DNA of 64,000 bases from Erwinia rhapontici. GTDB lineage: Bacteria > Pseudomonadota > Gammaproteobacteria > Enterobacterales > Enterobacteriaceae. Location: the NCBI RefSeq assembly GCF_012271765.1, contig NZ_VRKO01000018.1, positions 245,604-309,603 of the forward strand. The letters run 5' to 3'. Shown one piece after another: positions 52,958 to 61,642 of this stretch (its first letter is position 1; each line of letters begins with the position of its first letter). The position numbers and the translations under genes were made by a program. Under the pieces are notes generated by a model that saw only the letters and a list, made by a program, of their open reading frames with translations, was not told the origin of the DNA and made no database searches.

Positions 52958-53866
52958 ATGCCACCCTGGAAAGCCATTACACCGCGCGCGTCGGGACTCA
53001 TTATGGTGTTTTCATCAGCCATTCTGTGGAGCACGGCAGGTATTTTCGTGAGACAACTCGATATGAACACCTGGGCTATGGTCGCCTGGCGCTCCCTGTT
53101 TGCTTTCCTGTCACTTGGCCTGTTACTGGCGGTGTGCGGTAACCTGCGCCACTTTTCATTCCGGCGCGATTTAGGGTTACCAGGCTTGATAACCGCTGCG
53201 GTTATGGCTTCATCAATGTTTTGTTATGTGGCGGCGTTGAAACTGACCAGCGTGGCCGGTGTGATGACGGTCTATGCCACCATTCCTTTCTTTGCTATGG
53301 GGTTTGGCTGGCTCATGCTCCGGGAAAAAATCACAAAACGTGCGCTACTGGCTGCGGTGGTGAGCCTGTCGGGTGTCATCCTGATGGCCACCTCTGCGGT
53401 GGGGCCGGGCGACATCCAGGGTAATCTGTTGGCTCTGACGATGACGGCGGGCTTTGCTGCAAGCATAGTGATGTCAGGCAAGTGGCCAGAGATGAACCTG
53501 CCAGCCGTAACTGCCCTGGCCTGCGCACTTTGTGGCGCATTCTGTTTTATCATGATGCCTCGCGGTCTTCCCCTTCCTGGTCTGAAGGATATGGGATGGC
53601 TGCTGGTTTTTGCGCTTGCCACTCAAAGTTTGAGTTATCTGCTGTTTATGGTTGGAAGCCGGTATGTCGCCTCGGCAGAGGCGAGCTTGATTGCCCAGGT
53701 CGACATCGTGCTGGGCCCCTTCTGGGTCTGGCTATTTGTCAGCGAACTGCCAACCCGATACACGTTACTGGGCGGGAGCATAACCTTCATTGCTGTCACT
53801 CTTTATCTTGCGAGTGAATATTATCTTAAAAGAAAAATTCAAAAGTCTGGCTTAGGGATAATTTAG
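52958..53866 (+). CDS. EamA-family (DMT) transporter
   Basis: A 302-residue inner-membrane protein with ten hydrophobic segments in two EamA repeats: SSAILWSTAGIFVRQLDMN in the first and NLLALTMTAGFAASIVMSG at the start of the second. The RIVNE-type motif is seen in VAWRSLFAF. DMT proteins export amino acids, nucleotides or drugs. With the XRE-cupin regulator and acetyltransferase it looks like a small modify-and-export module. Preceded by AGGAAAG. Confidence 0.9.
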   Translation: MPPWKAITPRASGLIMVFSSAILWSTAGIFVRQLDMNTWAMVAWRSLFAFLSLGLLLAVCGNLRHFSFRRDLGLPGLITAAVMASSMFCYVAALKLTSVAGVMTVYATIPFFAMGFGWLMLREKITKRALLAAVVSLSGVILMATSAVGPGDIQGNLLALTMTAGFAASIVMSGKWPEMNLPAVTALACALCGAFCFIMMPRGLPLPGLKDMGWLLVFALATQSLSYLLFMVGSRYVASAEASLIAQVDIVLGPFWVWLFVSELPTRYTLLGGSITFIAVTLYLASEYYLKRKIQKSGLGII

Positions 53867-54164
53867 CAGGTAATACGGCGGCTATACGATCAAATCTGAC
53901 AAGATGCTGCATGATCAACCTCGTGATTGTTAATCAATAGCATAGCGATGGACGGTGCCGTAGCTAAGCGACTGGGCGGTGCCAGAGGATTGATAAGAAT
54001 ATAATGTTTTTTGCCCGTATGAAATTGAAACTCTCGGGGGTTGTGACAAAAGCTTATTTGCTATCGCTCCGGTATGTAAGTCGTGTCCGCCCATGGCACT
54101 TGGCTGCCCATCAATGCAGAGGGCATATGTGACAGGTTTAATTGATATGCCTTTTGAGTTGAGA

Positions 54165-54199
54165 AAAAGCCCCGGCGAAGACAGTCGTCGTGGGCTTTT
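54165..54199 (-). terminator. Terminator of the DUF1348 gene
   Basis: AAAAGCCC (54165-54172) and GGGCTTTT (54192-54199) flank an imperfect inner stem. Read on the minus strand, the hairpin ends in GGGGCTTTTTCTC, six bases after the DUF1348 stop. The rest of the 53867-54204 gap has no gene I can support. Confidence 0.65.
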
Positions 54200-54204
54200 C
54201 GAAT

Positions 54205-54681
54205 TTACAGACCCAACGCTGACAGACCCGGATGGTCATCCGGGCGACGTCCCAGAGGCCAGTGGAACTTGCGTTCACTTTCCTTAATCGGCATGTCATT
54301 GATACAGGCGAAGCGACGGAGCATCAGGCCATCTGCTTCAAATTCCCAGTTTTCATTCCCGTAAGAACGGAACCAGTTACCTGAATCATCACGCCATTCA
54401 TAAGCGTACCGGACAGCGATTCGGTTGCTATCAAATGCCCACAACTCTTTAATGAGACGATACTCAAGTTCTTTTTTCCACTTACGAGTGAGGAATGCTT
54501 TGGCTTCTTCACGATTATTTGCGAACTCGGTTCGATTACGCCATTGGGTTTCCAGTGAGTACGCCAGCGATACTTTTTCGGCATCGCGACTGTTCCAGCC
54601 ATCTTCGGCGAGCCGAACTTTCTCCGTCGCGGATTCGCGAGTGAACGGAGGAAGTGGCGGGCGAGTGTGTGAATCGGACAT
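54205..54681 (-). CDS. DUF1348 family, NTF2-like protein
   Basis: A 158-residue cytoplasmic protein with the strongly conserved DUF1348 pattern: [43 protein letters not shown], and [30 protein letters not shown]. The fold is NTF2-like; the function is unknown, though it often neighbours TetR regulators and oxidoreductases, as here. It follows the TetR gene on the same strand by 59 bases and is likely controlled by the palindrome at 55319. Confidence 0.92.
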   Translation of the reverse strand: MSDSHTRPPLPPFTRESATEKVRLAEDGWNSRDAEKVSLAYSLETQWRNRTEFANNREEAKAFLTRKWKKELEYRLIKELWAFDSNRIAVRYAYEWRDDSGNWFRSYGNENWEFEADGLMLRRFACINDMPIKESERKFHWPLGRRPDDHPGLSALGL

Positions 54682-54740
54682 GATAAAGCCTCCCGTAAAT
54701 GTGGATAGATCAGTAGAAACCGTTTTATGTTACTCAGGAA

Positions 54741-55310
54741 TTAAGAAGAGACCTGTTCCAGCAAATGTTTCGCAACGTCCCTTGCACTGTCGGCGGCGCT
54801 GCAATCGCCCATCACATAGGACATGGTGATAGCGCCCTCTATAAGAATCAGCAACTGCCTGGCCAGAACGGCGGGTTGCTCAATGTTTAATTGCTCAGTG
54901 AGTTCGAGCGTGTAGTCGAGCAATTTTTGTTTATGCAGTTTTGCTATCTGGCGAACAGGGTCAGTATGATCACCCACTTCTCCGGCGGTATTGATAAATG
55001 CACAGCCACGAAAACCGTCCGACTCAAACCAGCCCCTGAGCACAGTGAACATCGCCAAAATACGCTCCTGAGGAGTATCACCTTTATCAGATTCCGTTCT
55101 GAACCATTGCATCCAGCGTTCATCACGTTCTTTCAACGCGGCTGCTGCCACGTCATCCTTGGTTGCGAAATAGCGGTAAATACTTTTTCTTGCTACGCCT
55201 GAGGTCTTGACCAGGAGGTCCATACCTGTGGCATGAATTCCGTTCCGATAGATCAATTGCTCGGCGGTAGTCAGAATTTTTTCTCGGGTATCTGTTGGCT
55301 TCTTGTTCAT
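54741..55310 (-). CDS. TetR-family regulator
   Basis: A 189-residue repressor starting MNKKPTDTREKILTTAEQL, with helix-turn-helix HATGMDLLVKTSGVARKSIYRYFATKDDV (about 26-54). The middle FRGCAFINTAGEVGDHTDPV is typical of this group of TetR C-terminal domains. The ATG at 55310 was chosen; an in-frame extension upstream would cover the operator. A perfect 20-bp palindrome 9 bases before the start codon is the obvious operator, giving a TetR-DUF1348 autoregulated unit. Confidence 0.92.
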   Translation of the reverse strand: MNKKPTDTREKILTTAEQLIYRNGIHATGMDLLVKTSGVARKSIYRYFATKDDVAAAALKERDERWMQWFRTESDKGDTPQERILAMFTVLRGWFESDGFRGCAFINTAGEVGDHTDPVRQIAKLHKQKLLDYTLELTEQLNIEQPAVLARQLLILIEGAITMSYVMGDCSAADSARDVAKHLLEQVSS

Positions 55311-55318
55311 GAAATGAT

Positions 55319-55338
55319 GGTAGAACGATCGTTCTACC
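55319..55338. promoter_or_regulatory. Perfect 20-bp TetR operator
   Basis: GGTAGAACGATCGTTCTACC is fully palindromic and lies immediately upstream of the TetR gene start. Binding here would block ribosome or polymerase access to the TetR-DUF1348 unit. Confidence 0.82.
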
Positions 55339-55626
55339 TGGTCAATAACTTTCTCCATCCCATTTCCCCCCAACCTAACGATGTGGAAGATGTGATGGCC
55401 GCGGCGTGGGTGGGCGGGCAGTTTTATGGCACCTGATCCTTCCTCTACGGGGCGGCAGCTAGGCTGCCGTCCTGTCATCCTTTGTTACCCTTGCCGTTTA
55501 GGCTTTTTCCTCTTTGTGCCGATAACCCCCCCGCATGGCAGCGGAGGTAACATCACCGTTCTGCCGCATCACCTGTGACGGATTACGTAAATCAATAAAC
55601 TATCGTCAGCACTTAAGTAGGCAACA

Positions 55627-57588
55627 ATGAGTCAATCTTCTTTCTGGAACACGGCCGCCCGGCTGAAAAGAAGCGGCAGTAAGCCGCGCGCGGGTGTTTT
55701 TGATTCCAGCCAACCCCCGGTGAGTATGAATGCTCTGGGGTTGAGCCGTAACAGCGCCGGCCTGCTGTTAAGTTTTGTTCCCCCTTTTGCGGAATTCAGC
55801 CGTGTCAGCCAGGCGTGGCAAAGCCTGAACGGTACGCGCCGCAGCGTGGTAACCCTCTCTTCCAACGGCGCGCTGTGCAGTGGGCGCGGGCAGAGCACCT
55901 ATTGTGATGGTGCAGGCCAGCAGGGGAGCTGGCTGTGGCTGCCGGAAAGCCTGATCGCCCGGCATGAAGTGCATGAAGTCGATCTACATGTGCAGGATAC
56001 ACAAACTGCTCAGCAGCGCGTCAGCGCCATCCAGCACGAGCTGGAGCGGGTGGTGGTGAAGATGCCACTGTCGGCCGATCGTACCTTTGCGCTGATTTTC
56101 TGTGATGGCTTATCCGCTTCTGAAGGTTTCCTGATGCAGGCCTGGTATGCCTCCGGGCGCTTCCCGTGCCTGGCGATTGGCGGCTCTGCGGGCGGCACAC
56201 TCGATTTCGACGGCACCTGGATTGGCAACGGCGGGCGGATATTGCAGGGCAAGGCGGTGATCGTCTTCTGCCAGATGGCGGAAGGAAAGTCGTTTGCGCC
56301 CTTTAAAAGCCAGAACTTTGAGCCCACCCGGCAGAGCTGGCTGGTGGCCGAAGCCGATCCCGTGGCACGCACCGTCTCGTCGCTGTTTGATGCCCAGGGG
56401 CGGCAGCACAATGTGATTGAAGCCCTGTGCGCACGCTTGCAGTGTGCTCCCGCTGATTTACAGGCGCGTCTTCAGGGACTGACGTTTGCCGTAAAAGTGG
56501 AGGAGGAGTTCTTTATTCGCTCCATCGCCAAAATCTTGCCGGATCGCATCCAGTTCTTCTGCGATCTGGAGTTTGGTGACCGTCTGCATCTGTTAAAAGA
56601 GACCGATTTTGCCAGCGCCACGCGCACCGACTGGGAGGCGTTCACCGCGCAACACGGCCAGCCCGCGGCGATGCTGCTGAACGACTGCGTTCTGCGCCGC
56701 GTGGGGAATCAGGGCCGCCTGTCGCAGTCGCACTTCTTTAGCGGGATCCCATCTGCCGGGTTCTCCAGTTTCGGTGAAATCCTCGGCGTGCCTATTAACC
56801 AGACGCTGTCGGCGCTGGCATTCTTCAACCGACCGTCCGATGCCATGCGTAACTTCCCGGTGCAGTATGCCGCGTATGCCAGCCATTATGCCCAGCGTGC
56901 GCTGCGTCGCTGGGAAGCGCTGAATATGCTGCAAACGCGCATTGTGAACCAGGTGGTGGAGTATCAGCAAAAGCTGGACCCGTTGATGAAATCGCTGCCG
57001 CTGCTGGAAAATGCCACCCGCAGTCAGAGCGATGCGCTGAAGGCGGCGGAAAGTAATATCCGCTCCATCAGTGATGCCGCGCTGCACAGCCAGCAGGCCC
57101 AGCACCAGCTCAGCGCCGGGCTGGATGAGCTGGAGACGATCTCCTCCGGCATTACCACCATTAACAGCGGCATCAGCAATATTGCCTTCCAGACCAATAT
57201 TCTGGCACTTAATGCAGCAGTAGAAGCTGCACGCGCCGGGGAAGCAGGGCGCGGTTTTGCCGTGGTGGCAAGCGAGGTTCGCCGTCTGGCACAGTCATCG
57301 AAAGATCAGGCTGATGCCACCTCACACAGTATCAATGATGCCGTCAGCACCATTCTTCATATCAGAAAGGTCGCGGTGGATACGGTAGAAAGTGCCAGGC
57401 AGATGGCGCAGGAGAGTATTGATGCAGCTAATGCCATTGCGGAGATGAGCAGCCAGACCGCCAATGAGCGGAAGAGCATCAGCGATAATCTGGATAAGCT
57501 GAGCGAGATGACTTCCGGTATTGATGCCATGCAGGAAGCCGTGGCTCAGTTGAAGGTGTTGCAGAAACTGGTGGTAACCAAAGAGTGA
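55627..57588 (+). CDS. Soluble FIST-domain methyl-accepting chemotaxis protein
   Basis: 653 residues with no membrane segment. FIST_N covers about 40-240 ([30 protein letters not shown]), FIST_C about 250-390 ([36 protein letters not shown]), and a C-terminal MCP signalling domain about 430-640. The hairpin tip [31 protein letters not shown] is the invariant CheA/CheW contact. FIST domains are thought to bind small ligands such as amino acids. It therefore looks like a cytoplasmic chemoreceptor. No che genes are nearby. A terminator follows at 57612. Confidence 0.93.
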   Translation: MSQSSFWNTAARLKRSGSKPRAGVFDSSQPPVSMNALGLSRNSAGLLLSFVPPFAEFSRVSQAWQSLNGTRRSVVTLSSNGALCSGRGQSTYCDGAGQQGSWLWLPESLIARHEVHEVDLHVQDTQTAQQRVSAIQHELERVVVKMPLSADRTFALIFCDGLSASEGFLMQAWYASGRFPCLAIGGSAGGTLDFDGTWIGNGGRILQGKAVIVFCQMAEGKSFAPFKSQNFEPTRQSWLVAEADPVARTVSSLFDAQGRQHNVIEALCARLQCAPADLQARLQGLTFAVKVEEEFFIRSIAKILPDRIQFFCDLEFGDRLHLLKETDFASATRTDWEAFTAQHGQPAAMLLNDCVLRRVGNQGRLSQSHFFSGIPSAGFSSFGEILGVPINQTLSALAFFNRPSDAMRNFPVQYAAYASHYAQRALRRWEALNMLQTRIVNQVVEYQQKLDPLMKSLPLLENATRSQSDALKAAESNIRSISDAALHSQQAQHQLSAGLDELETISSGITTINSGISNIAFQTNILALNAAVEAARAGEAGRGFAVVASEVRRLAQSSKDQADATSHSINDAVSTILHIRKVAVDTVESARQMAQESIDAANAIAEMSSQTANERKSISDNLDKLSEMTSGIDAMQEAVAQLKVLQKLVVTKE

Positions 57589-57611
57589 CAATGTCACGCT
57601 TGTAATGTCAT

Positions 57612-57637
57612 AAAGCCCCGAAAGGGGCTTTTTTTAT
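57612..57637 (+). terminator. Rho-independent terminator after the FIST chemoreceptor
   Basis: AAAGCCCC-GAAA-GGGGCTTT followed by T residues. Almost the same sequence recurs after the next gene (59101-59125). Confidence 0.9.
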
Positions 57638-57707
57638 ACCCTGAAGGTAATAAAAAGACCCGATTTTCACTGTATCCGATTGACTCTGTCTATATGCACG
57701 GCACTAT

Positions 57708-57730
57708 ATTGATAAGATTAATTTATCAAT
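57708..57730. promoter_or_regulatory. Inverted repeat upstream of the unknown 432-residue gene
   Basis: ATTGATAA-GATTAAT-TTATCAAT has perfect 8-base arms. It overlaps the plausible -10 (TATATT, 57705-57710) of a weak promoter with TTGACT at 57680. It could be an operator. Confidence 0.5.
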
Positions 57731-57761
57731 ACAGGCAATGTGCCAGGGAGGAGTATTTCTG

Positions 57762-59060
57762 GTGAAAGCGATGATCGATGAGTATGAACTCAATCAGGCG
57801 ATTCAGTATGTGGCTACAGCCCCGAACCGTTCGGAAGCGTATGACCGTTATGAAGAGCATCAAGGCTTACTGAAAGAGTGGCGTATTCTCTATGCCGATG
57901 AAAGTGACAGCGGGCCATATCCGTTACGAAGACATCATTTTTCAAAGAAAGGGTTTGTCTCCACGCTTTTCCGTGGAAACACGCTTTGGATTTTGGATAG
58001 CGATGTGGTCACTAATCAGGGCGTCCAGGCTTTTTATATCGGCTATGGAACCTATGTTGATTCGAACGTTGCCAGCTATATCAGTGCGCTGGCCTACAAA
58101 CCTGATCCTAGTGAAAATCTTTTAACTTTTTGCCAGGAGCTGACGCAGTCGATCCCTGCCGAAGAGCTGGCGAGAGTAAACCCTTATCTTTATCTGTGGG
58201 AATCACAAAGCCATCGCTCTTCAGAATCCCTTAATGGCATGCGCCAGACAATGGCGGCACTGAACTATCTGGAGAAATTCCCGGGGCCGTTGGATGCGGA
58301 ATGGGGCAGGCGTTACAGAGCAGAATATCAGCAAGAATCAGAAGCGAAGGCCGATCTTTTTTTGGCTGATTTTTTTCAGAACATTGAGCAGGGCCTGGAG
58401 AAAGAGCTGAGCGCAATGGTCGATATTCTCGAACTGATCCTGTTGAGAACAAAGGTCATCGAGATGAGTTCAAATCGCTCTTCGCAAAACAAAATTTTAG
58501 AACTTGTGCAGTTTATGGATGAAGACGTGTCGACGCTGATGTTCAGGGAGCTGATGATATGCTGCGATATTCTGTCAAAAGAAAATAGCACCCAAATGGC
58601 CAGAAAACTGCACTCGCTTCAGAGTAAAAAAAGTCCCCTTGAGTTGGTGCGTAACTGCGCACAGGATCTCTATTTTCTAAGAGCAATGGACATGCTGACA
58701 AACTCGACGCGGGACCAATATGGTGCAGATTTTTATATGGCTAATTTAATAACTTACGATGAAGATGTGAAAGATATCATTTGCCATACCGAATTACGGG
58801 CTATCGCTATTCATCGTCATTCATCGGCAGCATTCCCCATTTATGAGCAATCAATCCCGGAGCTGCTTGAACAACGTCTCGGTGAGAAATGCTTTACCGT
58901 TCTTGCGGGCATTTTCTCTCCAGAGGGTTTTGCCCGACGGGCTAAAAATCGTAGTCGTCATCATATCGGGCAACTGCTGATAAACGAGCGAAGCACATTA
59001 ATGGCACTTATCGCAGAGAAGAAAAGTGCCACAGTACGGCGCAAGGCAGCCGTGAACTGA
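57762..59060 (+). CDS. Unrecognised 432-residue cytoplasmic protein
   Basis: I cannot assign a family. The N-terminal third contains short beta-rich stretches (KGFVSTLFRGNTLWILDSD; QAFYIGYGTYVDSNVASYI). The middle (about 200-330) is rich in charged helices (ENIEQGLEKELSAMVDILEL-like) and could form coiled coils or an all-helical bundle. The C-terminal third holds EQSIPELLEQRLGEKCFTVLAG and basic RRAKNRSRHH. There is no signal peptide or membrane segment. The GTG at 57762 is 8 bases after GGGAGGAG; an ATG at 57774 is the alternative. It is a single-gene unit between two near-identical terminators, AT-rich, and probably acquired. Confidence 0.8.
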   Translation: MKAMIDEYELNQAIQYVATAPNRSEAYDRYEEHQGLLKEWRILYADESDSGPYPLRRHHFSKKGFVSTLFRGNTLWILDSDVVTNQGVQAFYIGYGTYVDSNVASYISALAYKPDPSENLLTFCQELTQSIPAEELARVNPYLYLWESQSHRSSESLNGMRQTMAALNYLEKFPGPLDAEWGRRYRAEYQQESEAKADLFLADFFQNIEQGLEKELSAMVDILELILLRTKVIEMSSNRSSQNKILELVQFMDEDVSTLMFRELMICCDILSKENSTQMARKLHSLQSKKSPLELVRNCAQDLYFLRAMDMLTNSTRDQYGADFYMANLITYDEDVKDIICHTELRAIAIHRHSSAAFPIYEQSIPELLEQRLGEKCFTVLAGIFSPEGFARRAKNRSRHHIGQLLINERSTLMALIAEKKSATVRRKAAVN

Positions 59061-59100
59061 CTGTTACTGGCACCAGAAAGACGGTTGTTCTGAAACGACA

Positions 59101-59125
59101 AAAAGCCCCGAAAGGGGCTTTTTTA
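59101..59125 (+). terminator. Rho-independent terminator after the unknown gene
   Basis: AAAAGCCCC-GAAA-GGGGCTTTTTT. Its stem also works for the minus-strand DUF1471 gene that ends at 59151 (A-run on the left), so it is probably bidirectional. Confidence 0.88.
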
Positions 59126-59150
59126 TGGGCTTAATTCAGTGGTGCGTGAC

Positions 59151-59360
59151 TTATTTAGTCAGTTCGGCGGTCATATGCACGCCGTTGTTGAAGTTGGCTT
59201 CGATGATTTTGTAGCTGCTGCCTGTCTGCTGTGCCTGAGCGGCAATCTGCGCTTCAGCGGCTGACAGGGTAGAGCCAGTGGCGGTCACGCTCTGTGCAAA
59301 GCTACCGAAAGAGATCAGTGAAAGAGCGGCAACTGCTACGAAAGTTTTGATGGATTTCAT
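59151..59360 (-). CDS. DUF1471 (BhsA/McbA/YdgH-like) periplasmic stress peptide
   Basis: A 69-residue exported protein: signal peptide MKSIKTFVAVAALSLISFGSFA, then the DUF1471 core with SVTATGSTLSAAEAQIAAQA and SSYKIIEANFNNGVHMTAEL. Enteric members (BhsA, McbA, YhcN) are stress- or biofilm-related periplasmic or envelope proteins. The family core of about 50 residues is complete. It stands alone with a 280-base upstream gap that contains the promoter region for the next MFS gene as well. Confidence 0.92.
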   Translation of the reverse strand: MKSIKTFVAVAALSLISFGSFAQSVTATGSTLSAAEAQIAAQAQQTGSSYKIIEANFNNGVHMTAELTK

Positions 59361-59642
59361 GGTTAATTCCTCAGAGTATTGTATGTAAGTTGAGACGTTC
59401 TGTCTCGATGTGATAAATACTACGCCTGCTAATAATAAACTAAAATCGGAATTTATTGTCGATAACTGTCAAATAATTTGAATAAAAAAATGTACTAAGC
59501 CTGTAACAATTAACGCCATGTCGCGCCGGATTTCTCTGGCATAATCAGGTCGATACCCGGGCTTCACCGGGATAACAATAAAACGAATAAAGCTGTCTGC
59601 CAGTCCTGCGCTGGCTGGAGCACTTGCAGGTAGGGATAGTTA

Positions 59643-60890
59643 ATGACGTCGAAGCACCTCCAACAGGACAGCAATGAATCGTTGCTGCGCCATCCTTCGT
59701 TCGTGCGCTTCTGGCTGGCACGAACCTTCTCCTCATTCGGTTTCCAGATGTTCTCGGTGGCGGTGAGCTGGCAAATCTATGCCATCACTAACAGTGCAAT
59801 GGCGCTGGGGATGATCGGTCTGATGCAGTTTCTGCCCTCGGTGCTGCTGGCATTACCGGCCGGGCATCTGGCGGATCAGTACGACCGTCGACGGATTGTG
59901 CTGTTCGGGCAGGTGCTGGAGTGGGGCGCGCTGCTGGCGCTGATCCTGCTGACGTTCTATCAGTGGTCGGATAAAAACGCGCTGTGGGGGCTGGTGTTCC
60001 TGATCTCTGTGGCAAAAGCCATTGAAGGCCCGGCGATGCAGTCAATGCTGCCTTCGCTGGTGCCGCCTGCGATGCTGGCACGCGCCACGGCGGCGGCGGC
60101 CGTTAGCGGGCAAAGTGCGGTGATTATTGGTCCTACGCTGGGCGGGCTGCTGTATGTTGCCGGGCCGGATGTGGTATACAGCGTGGCCGCTGCGTTCTAT
60201 CTGCTGTCGATTGTGATGATTGCTTACATCCGCTTTATTCGTGCGCCGCAGCCGCGCCTGCCCGCCAATATCAAGACGCTGTTTGCCGGGGTGAAGTTTA
60301 TCCGTGAGCGGCGCGATGTGCTGGGGGTGATTTCCCTCGATCTTTTTGCCGTGCTGCTGGGTGGTGCGACCGCGCTGCTGCCGATTTTCGCCAAAGATAT
60401 TCTGCATACCGGCCCCTGGGGACTGGGAATGCTGCGCGGTGCGCCGTCAGTGGGTGCGCTGCTGGTCGGTATCTGGCTCAGCCGTAACAAGCTGGAGAAA
60501 AACGTCGGCATGATCATGTTTGGTTCGGTGGCTGGATTTGGCGTCGCCACGCTGATTTTTGCACTCTCCAGCCAGCTATGGCTCTCGCTGCTGGCACTGG
60601 CCGCGCTGGGTGGGTTTGATATGGTCAGCATGGTGATCCGTGGGGCGCTGGTGCAGCTGGATACCCCTGATGATATGCGTGGCCGCGTCAATGCGGTGAA
60701 CAGTATCTTTATTAACACCTCAAACCAGCTTGGCGAGTTTGAGTCCGGGATGCTGGCCGCGCTGATGGGCGCTGTTCCGGCTGCGGTGCTGGGCGGTGTT
60801 GGTACGCTGGTAGTAGTCGGTCTGTGGATGACGCTGTTCCCGCATTTGAGGCGCAGGCAGAAGCTGGAGAGCGACAGTAGTACGAGCTGA
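59643..60890 (+). CDS. EntS-like MFS exporter
   Basis: A 415-residue, 12-segment MFS protein of the DHA3/EntS group: HPSFVRFWLARTFSSFGFQMFSVAVSW, GLMQFLPSVLLALPAGHLADQYDRRRIVL, and DTPDDMRGRVNAVNSIFINTSNQLGEFESG near residue 340. EntS exports enterobactin; related proteins export other siderophores or drugs. No siderophore synthesis genes or Fur box were seen next to it, so the substrate is open. Ribosome-binding site AGGGA upstream of the ATG at 59643. Confidence 0.88.
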   Translation: MTSKHLQQDSNESLLRHPSFVRFWLARTFSSFGFQMFSVAVSWQIYAITNSAMALGMIGLMQFLPSVLLALPAGHLADQYDRRRIVLFGQVLEWGALLALILLTFYQWSDKNALWGLVFLISVAKAIEGPAMQSMLPSLVPPAMLARATAAAAVSGQSAVIIGPTLGGLLYVAGPDVVYSVAAAFYLLSIVMIAYIRFIRAPQPRLPANIKTLFAGVKFIRERRDVLGVISLDLFAVLLGGATALLPIFAKDILHTGPWGLGMLRGAPSVGALLVGIWLSRNKLEKNVGMIMFGSVAGFGVATLIFALSSQLWLSLLALAALGGFDMVSMVIRGALVQLDTPDDMRGRVNAVNSIFINTSNQLGEFESGMLAALMGAVPAAVLGGVGTLVVVGLWMTLFPHLRRRQKLESDSSTS

Positions 60891-61273
60891 TCCTTAATAA
60901 GGGTGGTGGGGATTCAGGATCAGCATAGTGTTTGTTCTACACTGGAATTTATGCCGACTTCTGTTATCTCCACCTCTTCGACAGTTATGGCACCAACTTG
61001 ATGTGAACACATAAGGATAATGGGTAAGGCATATATCATTCTCACCATTTTGCCGTGCTCACTTCAGTTGTATTTTTTCTTCCAATGTCCGGGTGGCGAT
61101 ATATTTCCGTCATTGGGACTTTTAATGTGCTGGTTAATTTTAGATAACTGTTGATAACACTCTCCTTGTGAATTCTTTTTTGAAAAAAATAAAACATATG
61201 CATTTTAGACGATGGAATTGTCAGTTTCTTGCGTGAAGTTGGATCATTTTATTGGCGAATAGTTCCGCTACAA

Positions 61274-61422
61274 GTCTGAGGCCAGGTTGAGCACGCCGGA
61301 TCGGCAAAAGACGCATCCATGCGGGCCTCGGCACGCGACGTCCTGGCGCGTGACGTCCGGCTTACCTCAATCTGGCCTCATCCCTGCAACAAAGGTGTTT
61401 GCTGTGGGTTTTAAAACCACCA
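61274..61422 (+). repeat. Dispersed branched-hairpin repeat family A, copy 3
   Basis: Outer stem GGCCAGGTTGAG (61280-61291) with CTCAATCTGGCC (61366-61377), with one G-T pair; inner hairpins CGCAT/ATGCG (61312-61323) and CACGCG/CGCGTG (61332-61352); tail hairpin GTGGGTTTTAAAACCAC near 61404-61420. It occupies the middle of the 60891-61642 gene-free stretch, which otherwise has AT-rich DNA with no gene I can support. Confidence 0.85.
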
Positions 61423-61642
61423 CATCTTGGCAAGCTCGTTTAGGATTCGATGTTTTTCTCGCTCGAACCAGCTTTAGCCATCTTTGATGCTTACTCCTTT
61501 TTGGCTGATTTTAAACCGTTTTTACCTCATCAAGATATATAAGCACCCGGAAACAGTGAAAATTACGATGAGTAATTGACACAGCGCATGGACTTCTCAT
61601 AACGTGATTTCCAGCCCAATACCAATAAAGAGAATACGGAAC

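Noticed and set aside
54093..54287. Plus-strand open frame before the DUF1348 gene
   Set aside because: Runs through the terminator and antisense to the DUF1348 3' end; no domain.
55361..55436. Possible flavin reductase remnant (EDVMAAAWVGG resembles ENVMAASWVCA at 39278-39886)
   Set aside because: Only about eleven residues match, upstream of a TetR gene; chance cannot be excluded.
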